From positions 186,001 through 250,000 of the forward strand of contig NZ_JBBYXL010000011.1 in NCBI RefSeq assembly GCF_039655865.1: a stretch of 64,000 bases of DNA, read 5' to 3'. The notes below the pieces were generated by a model. The model did not search any database and had not been told where the DNA came from. It worked only from the letters and a program-made list of their open reading frames with translations. Positions 19,103-28,758 of this stretch are shown one piece after another; within the stretch, counting starts at the first letter, position 1; each line of letters starts with the position of its first letter. The position numbers were made by a program, and so were the translations under genes. The stretch comes from Prosthecobacter sp. SYSU 5D2. Its GTDB lineage: Bacteria > Verrucomicrobiota > Verrucomicrobiia > Verrucomicrobiales > Verrucomicrobiaceae.

Positions 19103-19837
19103 TCATCCCCCATGCGGCAGCACCAGGGCCGTCACCGCCATGGCCACCATCAAGGCATCCTCAATGATCGTCACGGTGGACATGGGCAGGTTGAAGACCG
19201 TGCCCAGGCAGGCACAGCGGATGGCCTGTTTGGACAGCACCGCTTTCAGCACGCCGATCAGGCTCACGCCCATCACCACCGCCGTCACCGCATTCACCAG
19301 CACCGGCTGCCAGTCTGCCAGGTAGGCCAGGCCCAGCGCCAGCTCGATGAAGGGATACGCAAAGCCATATACCGGCACCGCCTTCGCCACCAGGTCATAG
19401 CTCCGGTAGGCATCCGCGAAACCGCGCAGGTCCAGCATCTTGAAAAATGAAAAGGCGATGAAAAATCCGCCCATGAACAGCCGCATAACCGTCGCCAGAT
19501 CCAGGTGCCCTTGTGCCAGCCCGTTGGCCACGATCACCGCCACCAGATACCCCAGCAAGATCACCAGCGGCCGGTACGTCTGCGCATTCTTGGCAGGCAG
19601 GTCAGCGGCTGCAGCCTTCGCTCCATTCTTTGCCACCCGGTAGTCGCCCGCCGAAGCCAGCCACTGGTTCAACGTCTCATTATCGAGTGCCGTCCGCGTG
19701 GCGATCTTCGCCTCAGGAGGATCCAGCGTCACCTTGGCTTCCTGAATCTCCGGATGCTCCTTCAGTCTGTCCGTGATCTTCGCCACGCACTTGCCGCAGG
19801 ACATGCCGGTGATGGAGAAGGTTTGGGGAAGGTTCAT
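19103..19837 (-). CDS. HMA domain fused to MauE/DoxX-like membrane protein
   Basis: A 244-aa protein. Residues 1-65 form a heavy-metal-associated domain with the metal motif GMSCGKC (C14, C17). Residues about 90-244 carry four or five TM segments similar to MauE-like membrane proteins, including the paired-Cys motif CACLGTVFNLP. The fusion suggests delivery of a metal or thiol to the membrane domain, but no function is proven. A decayed partial copy of the 3' part of this gene is at 45046-45125. Confidence 0.85.
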   Translation of the reverse strand: MNLPQTFSITGMSCGKCVAKITDRLKEHPEIQEAKVTLDPPEAKIATRTALDNETLNQWLASAGDYRVAKNGAKAAAADLPAKNAQTYRPLVILLGYLVAVIVANGLAQGHLDLATVMRLFMGGFFIAFSFFKMLDLRGFADAYRSYDLVAKAVPVYGFAYPFIELALGLAYLADWQPVLVNAVTAVVMGVSLIGVLKAVLSKQAIRCACLGTVFNLPMSTVTIIEDALMVAMAVTALVLPHGG

Positions 19838-20037
19838 AACCTTAGGATACGGTTCCCGGAGGCCTCCTGCACTTCACAAATGCGGCTGTTTTTTGCGCAG
19901 CGCGAGACCCGGTTTCTCTTTTTACCAAAAGCATCCTGCCGGACGCAGTGCACGATAAAAACCTTCTCTCTCCAGGAGGCACCATCAACTGCGCGAGAGG
20001 CCATCGGTCTCACAGATGCTATGAAAGTCGCACCGGT

Positions 20038-23000
20038 CTATTTCCCGGAGGCCCACTTGGTGGCGTTGATGAGGATCTTTTGAAAGGCGGGCATGTCATG
20101 CACACGCTCATCGTGACCGAGGGCGATGCCGACGATGCGGGCTTTGGGATGTTGGGTGATCCAGATGCTGGGGTGCGGCTTGTTATACTTGTCGCTAGGG
20201 CTGGTCTCGGCCAGGACCTCGATCTTGGCGGTACCGGGAGGGATGTTTTCAGGCTCGGCGTTCACGTAATAAAGCTCGTCCTCGACGGTGAAGCTGGCCG
20301 GCACGCCTTCCATGATGGGATGGTCTTTGACGGTCTTCACCTCAAAGGGGTGGATCTTGTCATGCCCGCGTGCGCCACCACCGACAATCTGCGCATTCAG
20401 CTCCGGCCAGTTGGCGTAGCCATACCAGGTGCCGGGATGGTACATGATGATCCCCTTCCCTGCGGCGGCGAAGTCCATGAGCGCCTTGCGATAGGCGGCG
20501 GTATCGAAAAATTTGCGGTTCACGCTGATGATGGCCACGTCGGCATTGGCCAGCTCACGCGGGGCCTGGTCGCGGTCTTCGGTGTAGTGGACGCTGAAAC
20601 CGGCGGCCTTCAGAGTGGCCACATCCGTGGTGCCAAAGAAGGTGGCGAAATCATGGGAGCTGCCACCGCCAATGACCAGGACCTTGGTCTTGCCAGCTTC
20701 CCATTGAGGGTCACTGGCGGGCAGGAGCGGGCGGTCGCCCTGGCCGCCTTCTTTGGGGCCAGTGAGCGGCAGCGGACCTTTCGCAGCCATGCCCTTGCCT
20801 TTTCCCTTGCCCTTGCCGGGACCTTTTTTAGGAGCCTCCGCAGGAGCAGGGCCTTTCTCAGGCTCGGGCCGGGTGGAAACATCGGTACTGCCTGGAACGG
20901 GTCCCTTGCCGGTAATGTCCGCCGTGACGGCCACAATGACGGGCGCGGTCGGATTGCCTTCAGGGCTTTCCAGGATCAGCTTTTCGGCCACCGCCTTTTT
21001 CGTCAGGTCCAGGGAGATGAGGCGCATCTGCTGGCCGTCGGTGAGGCCGCTCACATACGAGGAACCGGGCACCTCCACCTTGCGGATGTAGTCGGAAAAA
21101 TGGATGCCGTTGCGGAGAATGAACTCCTCCTTTTCACCACCTGCATAAAGCACGGTCGCCTTGAGCACGGGCACTTCTTCCTTCACCGCAGGCCATCCCC
21201 AGCCGGAGATGCCGCTAAGCAGTTGCAGGCGTTTGGCTTCCACATTCACCGGGATCTCCACCCGTGCCGGAAGCTTGGAACTGTAAGTGCCTGACGGACC
21301 GCCTTTCAGCACGATGAGGTTCATGCCCGTGGCGCTTTTGGCCGCGTCCTGGAGGTAAAACGGCACGTTCTGGATCTTCACATCGCCAGATTTGGAGAGG
21401 CGCACCTGGCCCTGGCGCGGACCCGTGCCGGCGAAGACCCCGCCCCGGCTGTCCGCCGTGTAAGCCTGGCTCAGACTGAGGATGCGAAACTCCTTCATCG
21501 CATCGCCGCAAATGTAGGCAAGCAAATCGCGCATGGCATCCGGACCGAGGGCGTCCAGGCCTTCGGGCATGAGGCTGCGGCGGGTATTTTCTTTCCGCTC
21601 AATGTCCACCTTGGCGATCTCCCTCACGCCCACCTGGGTGGCGAGGGTGACGGTGGCGCTGTTCTCACTGGTGACGACGCCTTGCAGCGCCTCGCCCTTT
21701 TTCGTGATGATGTTGAAGGCCCAGAAGCTGGGGTCCACCTCGCGGTTCGGATCCACGATGTGGATGAGCAGTTCCGCAGGACCGTGCGCACCCATGCCAT
21801 CCAGCGGCGGGCCGACCGGTGCGCCCATGTCGCCGAATTTGTGGCAGACTGCGCAGGCCGCGCCGAAGAGCATCTTGCCATTGGCCGCATTGCCCGGCTT
21901 TTCCACCTCGGGCGTGAGCTTGGCAATGATGGCATCCTTGGCCGCGTTGTTGATTTTAAACAATTGGTTAGCCTCGCTGGCAATGCCCTTATTGGGGTGC
22001 GAGCGCAAGCGGGCGACATCGCCTGGGGCGAAAATCGCGCGGTCAATGCTGCCCGCCTTCACGGCCTCCAAAAGAGTCCGCACCGCCTCAGGCCGCTTCA
22101 ACACCGCCTCGAAGGCTTTGTTCTGCAGGCCTGCCTTTAGGCGGCTCATGGCGGGCACGAGGTCGCCCACCTGCCCACTTTCATCCATCGCGGCGATGAT
22201 GGCGGATTGCAGGGCTTCCGGGGAGTCAGCACCGGCTAAAACCGGGACGACAGAACCACTGAGATCCCCGCCCACGGCCACCAGGGCATTGGCGGCATTG
22301 ATGCGGGCTTCGACGGGAGCGGAGGCATCGGCCAAGGTGGCATTCAGCGTGGCGAGCTGGGCTTTCACTTCAGCGGCCAGCGCACCCGCTTTGTCCCACT
22401 TGGTGATCAGCGGCAAAGTTGCCGCAGCGAGGGATGGCTGAGCGAGCAGTTTTTTCAAGGAGGCCGTCAGCTCTGGCGTGAACTCCGGCGCTTCATTCAC
22501 CTGCTGGGCGATGCCGCGCAGGAGGGTGTTTTTGAGAAGGTCCGCTTTGGAATCAGCCGATGCGCAGGCAGCGATGAGTGTGCTCGCATGGGCGGGCAAG
22601 GCCAAAGGCAAGAGGCTGCCGACAAAGGATTCCAGGTTGGCCGGGGCGTTGCTCGCCAGTGCGGCCTGGATGCAAGAAAGCGGCTCGCCAGCGCAGGCGG
22701 CGATGAGAGCGGAGCGCGTCCAGTCATCTTTGGCAGCGGCATAAAGACCGAGGATTTTGTTGCGCCCTTCGTTAGATTTAACGGACTCCAGCGAGGCCTC
22801 ATAAGCCTTTTGGGCTGCGCTGCCCTGAGACACTTTGGCGCTGGCCGTTGCAGAAGTGGAAACCTTCTTTGCCTGCTTGTGGTTCACCTTCCAGATGCGG
22901 CCATAATAATGGTCGCGGTCTGGGCGGACGGCAGCATTGGCGGGTCCATGCGTGGGGCCGCGGGTGTCGTTGTGAATGATGGCTTGGTTGCAGAAGTCCA

Positions 23001-24969
23001 CGACATACAGCGCACCATCCGGGCCCACTCGATTTTCAATGGGGCGGAACCAGAGGTTGGTGCTGCGGATGAATTCGGTCTGCTCGCGGCCCGCTTCGCG
23101 CTTGGCCTTATACGTGACGCCATCCGGCTCCACCATGAAGTGACTGACGATGTTCAGCGTCGGCTCGGTGGTGAAGTAACTGTAGTTATACTTGGCCGGC
23201 CAGGTGCCGCCTTCATAGATGGCGCATCCGGCGGCGGCCGTATAGCTGCCCACCTGGTCAATCTGCACATAGGCCTGCTGCTCCCACTGCATGGCGGGAA
23301 AGGTAGGCTCGCGCGGCAGCATGCCATTCGTACCGATAACACCCGGCAGCTTGCCCTTGGCCAGCACATACTCCGGCAGCACGACATGGATGAAATGGTT
23401 GCCACTGGTCGGCTGGGTGTAAAAAACCTGGCCATCCGTGGTGATGTCCAAGCCCCAGGTATTGCCGCCGCGTGAGGCATACTGCTCAAAGGCGCTGCCG
23501 TCCGGCTTGAAGCGGACGACGCCTGCGCCTATGGCTCCGAAGCCTTGGCTGCCATCGCCCGTGGTCACATTCTCCGTGCTGGAATAACCATGAGTGGCGT
23601 ACACCCAGCCATCCAGGCCCCAGCGCATGTTGTTGATGACGGCATGGGTATCCCGCGTGCCCAGGTTGGTATAGATTTTGGTGCGCTTGTCCGCCTTGTC
23701 ATCGCCGTCGGTATCCTCAAAGTACCAGATGTCCGGCGCGGCGCAGACGATGACGCCGTTTTTATAAAACACACTGCTGGTGGCCAGCTCGATCTTGTCC
23801 GCAAAGACGGTCTTCTTGTCCATCACGCCGTCGCCATCGGTATCCTCAAGAATGGACACACGGTCCAGCGGCTCACGCTCATACTGGCCGGGCTCCACGG
23901 AGCCCGAGTCCTTCCAGGCCTCCACATTGGCCTGGCGCAGACCGTTGGGATACTCCGGCGTCTCCACCACCCAGAGGCGGCCTTTTTCATCCCAGTCAAT
24001 GTTCATCGGCTTGTTGATCAGCGGCTCGGAAGCGACCAGGGACAGCTCAAACTCGGGATGGATTTCCAGATGCTTGGGCATCTCCTGCGGACGCGGCACA
24101 CCGCCTTCGGCATAACGTAAAGCATCGCCGAGTTCGTCAGGCTTGCAGAGCTCGTCCACATTCTCACGCTTTCCTGCCCAGGCGATGCCGCGCAGGATGG
24201 CGGTGCGCAGGCCCACATGGCTGAAGTTTTTATACCAGTGGCCGGGAATGCTGGTGAAGGCGCGGTAGCCGTCCTTTTCATACGTCCACATCTGCGGCTG
24301 GATGTCGTAGATATTGACCGCCTTCCTTTTCGCCACGGCCTCGGCAGCGCGTTCTTGGGCTTCTTTATTGCCCTTGCCGCCGGTATCGGCCGCCTTCGGC
24401 GTGTAGGCGGCGGCCAGGATCTTCACGTCCGGCAGCATGTCCATGTCATAATAGATCTCATCATCCAGGTCGAAGTTGGAGATCTCCCGCGTGATCGGGT
24501 TGTCGCGGTCAGTGAAATACAGGCTCATGGGCGCCTCCAGCCACTTCGTCTGGCCAAAGTGCCAGGACCCGCCAATGATGCCCTTGAACCAGTCGTGGTC
24601 TCTTGAAACCGCCGCCGCGTGCAGGACGACGAGTCCGCCGCCGCGCTTGAGGAAAGCCATCAGGTTCTTGCGCTCCTCGCCAATTTTGATGTTCCCCGCC
24701 TCCTGCGCATGCAGGATGAGCACGTCGGTCTGCTCAAGCTGCTCCTTCGTGGGAAACTCCAGTCCGCCGCTGGCCTTGGCCCCGCGCTCGTTGAGCAGGG
24801 GCACCCAGTCTTTGACAAACTGCTCATGCTCATGCGCTCCGGGGGCATGGGATTTTTTTCCGCCGCGAATGAAAATGCGCAGTGGCTCCGCCGCATGGGT
24901 GGCGAGAGGAAGGAGGGTGGACGAAAGAAAGGCGACCGCCAGGATGAGACGCTTCATGGTAGGTTTCAT
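20038..24969 (-). CDS. Giant secreted ThuA-PVC haem-binding-HEAT-cytochrome c-ThuA protein
   Basis: About 1643 aa with a signal peptide (MKRLILAVAFLSSTLLPLATHA). Domains in order: ThuA-like trehalose-utilisation domain (about 28-275); PVC-type dehydrogenase/beta-propeller (about 310-700) holding calcium-loop motifs DTDGDGVMD and DTDGDDKAD; helical HEAT-like region (about 720-1020); cytochrome c/haem domain with C1039-A-V-C1042-H1043; a beta region (about 1170-1370) that may bind carbohydrate; a Lys/Gly/Pro linker (KKGPGKGKGKGKG); and a second ThuA domain (about 1427-1643). It is probably a periplasmic sugar-processing or redox protein typical of the PVC phyla. The start at 24957 is equally possible (12 bases shorter). 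Confidence 0.85.
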   Translation of the reverse strand: MKPTMKRLILAVAFLSSTLLPLATHAAEPLRIFIRGGKKSHAPGAHEHEQFVKDWVPLLNERGAKASGGLEFPTKEQLEQTDVLILHAQEAGNIKIGEERKNLMAFLKRGGGLVVLHAAAVSRDHDWFKGIIGGSWHFGQTKWLEAPMSLYFTDRDNPITREISNFDLDDEIYYDMDMLPDVKILAAAYTPKAADTGGKGNKEAQERAAEAVAKRKAVNIYDIQPQMWTYEKDGYRAFTSIPGHWYKNFSHVGLRTAILRGIAWAGKRENVDELCKPDELGDALRYAEGGVPRPQEMPKHLEIHPEFELSLVASEPLINKPMNIDWDEKGRLWVVETPEYPNGLRQANVEAWKDSGSVEPGQYEREPLDRVSILEDTDGDGVMDKKTVFADKIELATSSVFYKNGVIVCAAPDIWYFEDTDGDDKADKRTKIYTNLGTRDTHAVINNMRWGLDGWVYATHGYSSTENVTTGDGSQGFGAIGAGVVRFKPDGSAFEQYASRGGNTWGLDITTDGQVFYTQPTSGNHFIHVVLPEYVLAKGKLPGVIGTNGMLPREPTFPAMQWEQQAYVQIDQVGSYTAAAGCAIYEGGTWPAKYNYSYFTTEPTLNIVSHFMVEPDGVTYKAKREAGREQTEFIRSTNLWFRPIENRVGPDGALYVVDFCNQAIIHNDTRGPTHGPANAAVRPDRDHYYGRIWKVNHKQAKKVSTSATASAKVSQGSAAQKAYEASLESVKSNEGRNKILGLYAAAKDDWTRSALIAACAGEPLSCIQAALASNAPANLESFVGSLLPLALPAHASTLIAACASADSKADLLKNTLLRGIAQQVNEAPEFTPELTASLKKLLAQPSLAAATLPLITKWDKAGALAAEVKAQLATLNATLADASAPVEARINAANALVAVGGDLSGSVVPVLAGADSPEALQSAIIAAMDESGQVGDLVPAMSRLKAGLQNKAFEAVLKRPEAVRTLLEAVKAGSIDRAIFAPGDVARLRSHPNKGIASEANQLFKINNAAKDAIIAKLTPEVEKPGNAANGKMLFGAACAVCHKFGDMGAPVGPPLDGMGAHGPAELLIHIVDPNREVDPSFWAFNIITKKGEALQGVVTSENSATVTLATQVGVREIAKVDIERKENTRRSLMPEGLDALGPDAMRDLLAYICGDAMKEFRILSLSQAYTADSRGGVFAGTGPRQGQVRLSKSGDVKIQNVPFYLQDAAKSATGMNLIVLKGGPSGTYSSKLPARVEIPVNVEAKRLQLLSGISGWGWPAVKEEVPVLKATVLYAGGEKEEFILRNGIHFSDYIRKVEVPGSSYVSGLTDGQQMRLISLDLTKKAVAEKLILESPEGNPTAPVIVAVTADITGKGPVPGSTDVSTRPEPEKGPAPAEAPKKGPGKGKGKGKGMAAKGPLPLTGPKEGGQGDRPLLPASDPQWEAGKTKVLVIGGGSSHDFATFFGTTDVATLKAAGFSVHYTEDRDQAPRELANADVAIISVNRKFFDTAAYRKALMDFAAAGKGIIMYHPGTWYGYANWPELNAQIVGGGARGHDKIHPFEVKTVKDHPIMEGVPASFTVEDELYYVNAEPENIPPGTAKIEVLAETSPSDKYNKPHPSIWITQHPKARIVGIALGHDERVHDMPAFQKILINATKWASGK

Positions 24970-25153
24970 GTTATGCGATATGAACGCCCGCTGGGAAGCC
25001 CATTTACGCACCGGGCACTATCGGGAATGCACATGCTGAAAGCGACTGCGGGTGACATTTTGATTGCCAATCCCCCCTGGCTAAAGACAATCGCCCCACG
25101 TCGGTTGATCCGACCCCGATTCCTAACCACGAAAACCGAACCTGACAATTCCT

Positions 25154-26152
25154 ATGGGCAGACCCGTCACACTCTTCACCGGCCAGTGGGCCGACCTCTC
25201 CTTTGACACCATGCTGCAGAAGGCCAAGGCCTTTGGTTACGACGGCGTGGAGCTCGCCTGCTGGGGCGACCACTTTGAAGTGGCCAAGGCCGACCAGGCC
25301 TACTGCGATGCCAAACGCGCCGCATTGAAAGAAGCCGGCCTCCAGTGCCATGCCATCTCCACCCACCTCGTCGGCCAGGCAGTGTGTGACAACATTGACC
25401 CCCGCCACGCCCAGATCCTGCCCGCCCACATCTATGGCGACGGCGATCCTGAAGGCGTGCGCCAGCGTGCTGCCGAGGAGATCATCAAAACCGCCCACGC
25501 CGCCAAGCGCTTCGGCGTGAGCGTGGTGAACGGCTTTACCGGCAGCTCCATCTGGCACTTGGTGTATTCCTTCCCGCCGAACCTGCCCGGCCAGATTGAC
25601 GCCGGCTATGCCGACTTCGCCAAACGCTGGATCCCCATCTTTGACGAGTTTCAGAAACTCGGCGTGCGCTTCGCCCTCGAAGTCCACCCGACTGAGATCG
25701 CCTTCGACATCGCCAGTGCCGAGCGTGCCCTCCAGGCCGTGGATTACCATCCCGCCTTTGGCTTCAATTATGACCCGAGCCACTTCGGCTACCAGGGCGT
25801 GGACTATGTGAAGTTCCTGTACAAATTCAGCGACCGCATCTATCACGTGCACATGAAGGACGTGGCCTGGAACCTGGGCGTGGACGCCGGCGTCTTTGGC
25901 GGTCATGTGGACTTCCACAAACCGAGCCGCTACTGGGACTTCAAGTCCGTGGGCCGTGGTAACATCAACTTTGAAAAGATCATCCGCGCGCTGAACGACA
26001 TCGAATACGGCGGCCCGCTGAGCGTCGAGTGGGAAGACGGCGCCATGGACCGCGAATTCGGCGCCACCGAATCCGCCGCCTACGTCAAGAAGCTCGACTT
26101 CCCGCCCTCGAAGATCATCTTCGATGCGCAGTTTGCTGAGAACAGCAAGTGA
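25154..26152 (+). CDS. Sugar phosphate isomerase/epimerase (xylose isomerase-like TIM barrel)
   Basis: A 332-aa TIM-barrel protein of the AP-endonuclease-2/xylose-isomerase-like family. Metal-site residues are visible: E in [11 protein letters not shown] and H in NYDPSHFG, H in YHVHMKD, and E near the end in GPLSVEWED. It is divergent from the giant ThuA gene (184 bases apart). In the PVC phyla such isomerases commonly accompany ThuA and Gfo/Idh genes, so a role in uptake and interconversion of an unusual sugar is likely. Cytoplasmic: no signal peptide. Confidence 0.85.
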   Translation: MGRPVTLFTGQWADLSFDTMLQKAKAFGYDGVELACWGDHFEVAKADQAYCDAKRAALKEAGLQCHAISTHLVGQAVCDNIDPRHAQILPAHIYGDGDPEGVRQRAAEEIIKTAHAAKRFGVSVVNGFTGSSIWHLVYSFPPNLPGQIDAGYADFAKRWIPIFDEFQKLGVRFALEVHPTEIAFDIASAERALQAVDYHPAFGFNYDPSHFGYQGVDYVKFLYKFSDRIYHVHMKDVAWNLGVDAGVFGGHVDFHKPSRYWDFKSVGRGNINFEKIIRALNDIEYGGPLSVEWEDGAMDREFGATESAAYVKKLDFPPSKIIFDAQFAENSK

Positions 26153-26170
26153 GGCTGGGGTAGATGCAAT

Positions 26171-26197
26171 CCCGGGAGGCGCAGCAGGCCTCCCGGG
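26171..26197 (+). terminator. Hairpin after isomerase gene
   Basis: CCCGGGAGGC (26171-26180) and GCCTCCCGGG (26188-26197) form a perfect 10-bp GC-rich stem with a 7-base loop, 18 bases after the isomerase stop. No T-run follows. Confidence 0.5.
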
Positions 26198-26421
26198 GTG
26201 CTTATCCAGTAATATTGAATAGGGTCAGAGCAAAGCCGTTCAGCAGGCCGGGGGCGGCTTGCACTTCCTCCCCCATCAGCGGGCTCATCCAGCTTCCGCC
26301 GCCCGCATCGGCCAGGCGCGTGTCCTGCCAGAAATCAAGAAGCGCCTTCCATCGCCCGCACCTCGAAAAGTAAGTTGCAAAACTTGTGGAACAAACGTAG
26401 GCCATTCCAAACCAAGAAAAA

Positions 26422-26495
26422 GCGCCCGTAGCTCAGTGGATTAGAGCACCGGATTTCTAATCCGATGGTCGCTGGTTCGAATCCAGCCGGGCGCG
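26422..26495 (+). tRNA. tRNA-Arg (anticodon UCU)
   Basis: All four arms can be drawn. The acceptor GCGCCCG (26422-26428) pairs with CGGGCGC (26488-26494). The D arm is GCTC/GAGC. The anticodon loop TTTCTAA gives UCU, which reads AGA/AGG. The T arm is GCTGG-TTCGAAT-CCAGC. CCA is not encoded. The outermost anticodon-stem pair is C-A, as I recall from other bacterial tRNA-Arg(UCU). Confidence 0.95.
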
Positions 26496-26518
26496 CTTTT
26501 GGTGATGTGGGCGACTTA

Positions 26519-27181
26519 TCACCAGCGGGTCCAGGCCCAGTGCAGGCCAGAGAGGGCGATGAGGGTGAGGGCGGGCAGGCTGATACGGGCACGGTACCAG
26601 GCCTTCTGCCACCAGGGGCTGAAAACGATGACCAGCCCGGCGATGAGGACCAGCTGGCCGAGCTCCACGCCGATATTGAAGCCAAACAGGGCGGCCAGAG
26701 GGCTGCGGCGGATGTTTTCTGCCTGGGCTAGGCTGTGGGCAAAGGCGAGGCCGTGGATGCTGCCGAAAATCAGGATCATCAGCGGCCGCCAGCGCTCCAG
26801 ACGGCCGGCATAAAGCCCCTCCAGGGCGAGGAGGGCGATGCTGAGGCCGACGCCAATTTCCACCCAGCGGCTGGGCACCTGCAGGCCGGTGAAAATGACG
26901 AGGCCGAGCATGAGGGAATGGGCCAGGGTGAAGAGGGTGGTCTGGACGAGCAGGACGGGAAGGGTGCGGGAGAGGAAAAAGAGGCCGAGGATGAAGGCCA
27001 TGTGGTCCATGCCGTCCGGCAGGATGTGGCGGAAGCCGGAGGTCAGCTCCTGGCCGAAGATGTCCAGATCGAAAGGGCTGCTGCTGCCAGTCGCGAGGGC
27101 CAGTGTGCCGGGCAGGATCTCCTGCACCCCGAGCACGATGAGCACAGGGAGGATCAGCAGGGCATGAAGGGTTTTCAGCAT
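26519..27181 (-). CDS. HupE/UreJ family membrane protein
   Basis: A 220-aa membrane protein with six or seven TM segments. It has the HupE/UreJ hallmark G-x-x-H-I-L-P-x-G-x-D-H (FRHILPDGMDHMAFILG), a second His motif (LFTLAHSLMLGL) and GSIHGLAFAHSL. Members are linked to nickel or cobalt handling or are of unknown role. No hydrogenase or urease gene is nearby, so the metal is uncertain. Confidence 0.8.
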   Translation of the reverse strand: MLKTLHALLILPVLIVLGVQEILPGTLALATGSSSPFDLDIFGQELTSGFRHILPDGMDHMAFILGLFFLSRTLPVLLVQTTLFTLAHSLMLGLVIFTGLQVPSRWVEIGVGLSIALLALEGLYAGRLERWRPLMILIFGSIHGLAFAHSLAQAENIRRSPLAALFGFNIGVELGQLVLIAGLVIVFSPWWQKAWYRARISLPALTLIALSGLHWAWTRW

Positions 27182-27280
27182 TCGGAGCGGCAGGGCAGGC
27201 GCAGCTTTAACGGCAGAAAAGGGGCAGTCTCATGCATTTTTTACTTTTCAGGGGGCGGGCATCCGTCTTTTTAAGTGGGA

Positions 27281-27976
27281 ATGAGCCATCGCATTCATGA
27301 TCTACCTGAGGATGACCGCCCACGTGAGCGCCTGCTGCGGCTGGGGCCGGGCGTGCTGACGGATGCGGAACTGCTGGCCATCTTTATCAATACAGGGGTG
27401 AAGGGGGAGAATGCCATCCAGGTGGCGCAACGGCTGCTGCGGGAGGTGGGCACGCTGCGGCAGCTCTCCCGCACAAGCCCGGCGGAGCTGGCCTCCAGCC
27501 GAGCACTGGGCCCGGCGAAGGCGGCGCACCTGGCGGCGGCGTTTGAGATCGGCAAGCGGGCGGAGCGGGAGTGGGCGCGGGAGGTGCCGATGAATGCGCC
27601 GGAGCTGATTTATAAATACCTGGCGGCAGAAATGCAGTGCCTGGCGCATGAATCCGTGCGGGTGCTGCTGGTGAATACGCGCCTGCATTTGCAGCGGGAT
27701 GAGGAGCTGTTTCGCGGCACGGTGAATGAATCCGTGGCGCACCCGCGGGACATCCTGCAGGTGGCGGTGGTGCATAAGGCATTCGGCTTTGCCCTGGTGC
27801 ACAATCATCCGTCCGGGGACCCGAGTCCGAGCGCGGCGGACAAGACGCTGACCCGGCGGCTGAAAGAGGGGGCGGAGATCCTGGGGCTGAACTTTGTGGA
27901 CCATGTCATCATCGGCCTGCCGGGGGAGCACCGGGGCCAGCCGTACTTCAGCTTCCGCGAAAACGGCATGATCTGA
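27281..27976 (+). CDS. radC: RadC family JAB/MPN protein
   Basis: A 231-aa protein of the RadC family. An N-terminal helix-hairpin-helix-like region (LLRLGPGVLTDAELLAIFIN) is followed by the JAMM metalloprotease-like domain with HNHPSGDPSPSAAD. The zinc-site His and Asp residues are intact. The old DNA repair assignment of RadC is doubtful; function is unknown. The ATG at 27281 (MSHRIHDLPEDDRPRERLL) is preferred to a GTG two codons upstream. Upstream of tRNA-linked genes there is no sign of integration. Confidence 0.9.
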   Translation: MSHRIHDLPEDDRPRERLLRLGPGVLTDAELLAIFINTGVKGENAIQVAQRLLREVGTLRQLSRTSPAELASSRALGPAKAAHLAAAFEIGKRAEREWAREVPMNAPELIYKYLAAEMQCLAHESVRVLLVNTRLHLQRDEELFRGTVNESVAHPRDILQVAVVHKAFGFALVHNHPSGDPSPSAADKTLTRRLKEGAEILGLNFVDHVIIGLPGEHRGQPYFSFRENGMI

Positions 27977-27989
27977 CAAAGAATGGTAG

Positions 27990-28009
27990 GGACGCGCTGC
28001 GCCGCGTCC
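27990..28009. repeat. Small inverted repeat GGACGCG...CGCGTCC
   Basis: GGACGCG (27990-27996) and CGCGTCC (28003-28009) flank CTGCGC in the 101-base gap between radC and trpG/pabA. It resembles REP-type elements in being short, GC-rich and intergenic; no second full copy was seen here. Confidence 0.4.
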
Positions 28010-28077
28010 GACTTTGCAGGATCTGACGGTGGCCGCAGCTTGCATTTCTGGGCCGGGCGCGGATGGTCCGGGCAGCC

Positions 28078-28647
28078 ATGCTTTTGATCATCGACAATTA
28101 CGACTCCTTCACCTACAACCTCGTCCAGTACTTTGGCGAGATGGGGGCGCAGATGGAGATTCATCGCAATGACCAGATCACCCTGGAGGAGATCGCGAAG
28201 ATGAAACCGGACCACATCTGTGTTTCCCCCGGCCCCTGCACGCCGAAGGAGGCGGGCATCAGCTGTGATGTCATCCGCACCTTTGGGCAGAGCACGCCGG
28301 TCCTGGGCGTGTGCCTGGGGCACCAGAGCATCGGCCATGTCTTCGGCGGGGAGGTGGTGCGGGCCGGGCGGCTGATGCACGGAAAAACCTCCGTCATCAA
28401 ACACACGGGCCAGTCCGTCTTCAAGGATCTGCCGCAGCCCTTCACCGCCACGCGGTATCATTCTTTGTTAGTCAAGCGGGACACGCTGCCAGACTGCCTG
28501 GAGATCACCGCCGTGGCCGGGGATGACGAGAGCGAGATCATGGGGTTGAAGCATAAGGAGCTGCCCATCCACGGCGTCCAGTTCCACCCCGAATCCATCC
28601 TGACGCAAGAGGGCAAAAAGCTGCTGAAAAACTTTCTGGAAATGTAG
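28078..28647 (+). CDS. trpG: Anthranilate/aminodeoxychorismate synthase glutaminase subunit (TrpG/PabA)
   Basis: A 189-aa class I glutamine amidotransferase supplying ammonia to chorismate-using synthases. It opens with [17 protein letters not shown]. The catalytic nucleophile is C79 in [15 protein letters not shown]; the partner residues are H170 and E172 in VQFHPESI. TrpG and PabA cannot be separated by sequence alone, and it may serve both anthranilate and p-aminobenzoate synthesis. The synthase subunit gene is not in the window. Confidence 0.9.
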   Translation: MLLIIDNYDSFTYNLVQYFGEMGAQMEIHRNDQITLEEIAKMKPDHICVSPGPCTPKEAGISCDVIRTFGQSTPVLGVCLGHQSIGHVFGGEVVRAGRLMHGKTSVIKHTGQSVFKDLPQPFTATRYHSLLVKRDTLPDCLEITAVAGDDESEIMGLKHKELPIHGVQFHPESILTQEGKKLLKNFLEM

Positions 28648-28758
28648 GCGCGGGGGGCCGCTGGGCCACGCCTCAACGAACACTGGACAGCAGGTTTCCA
28701 AAGTCTCTGTCCGGCCTGCTCGCCCGGTCCATCTCCTGCTCTCCTCCCCTGCCCCACC

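Noticed and set aside
26202..26405. Minus-strand frame of 67 codons between the isomerase and tRNA-Arg, possibly a gene remnant
   Set aside because: The C-terminal part (GGSWMSPLMGEEVQAAPGLLNG) looks protein-like, but there is no known family and no clear start; kept out of the feature list.
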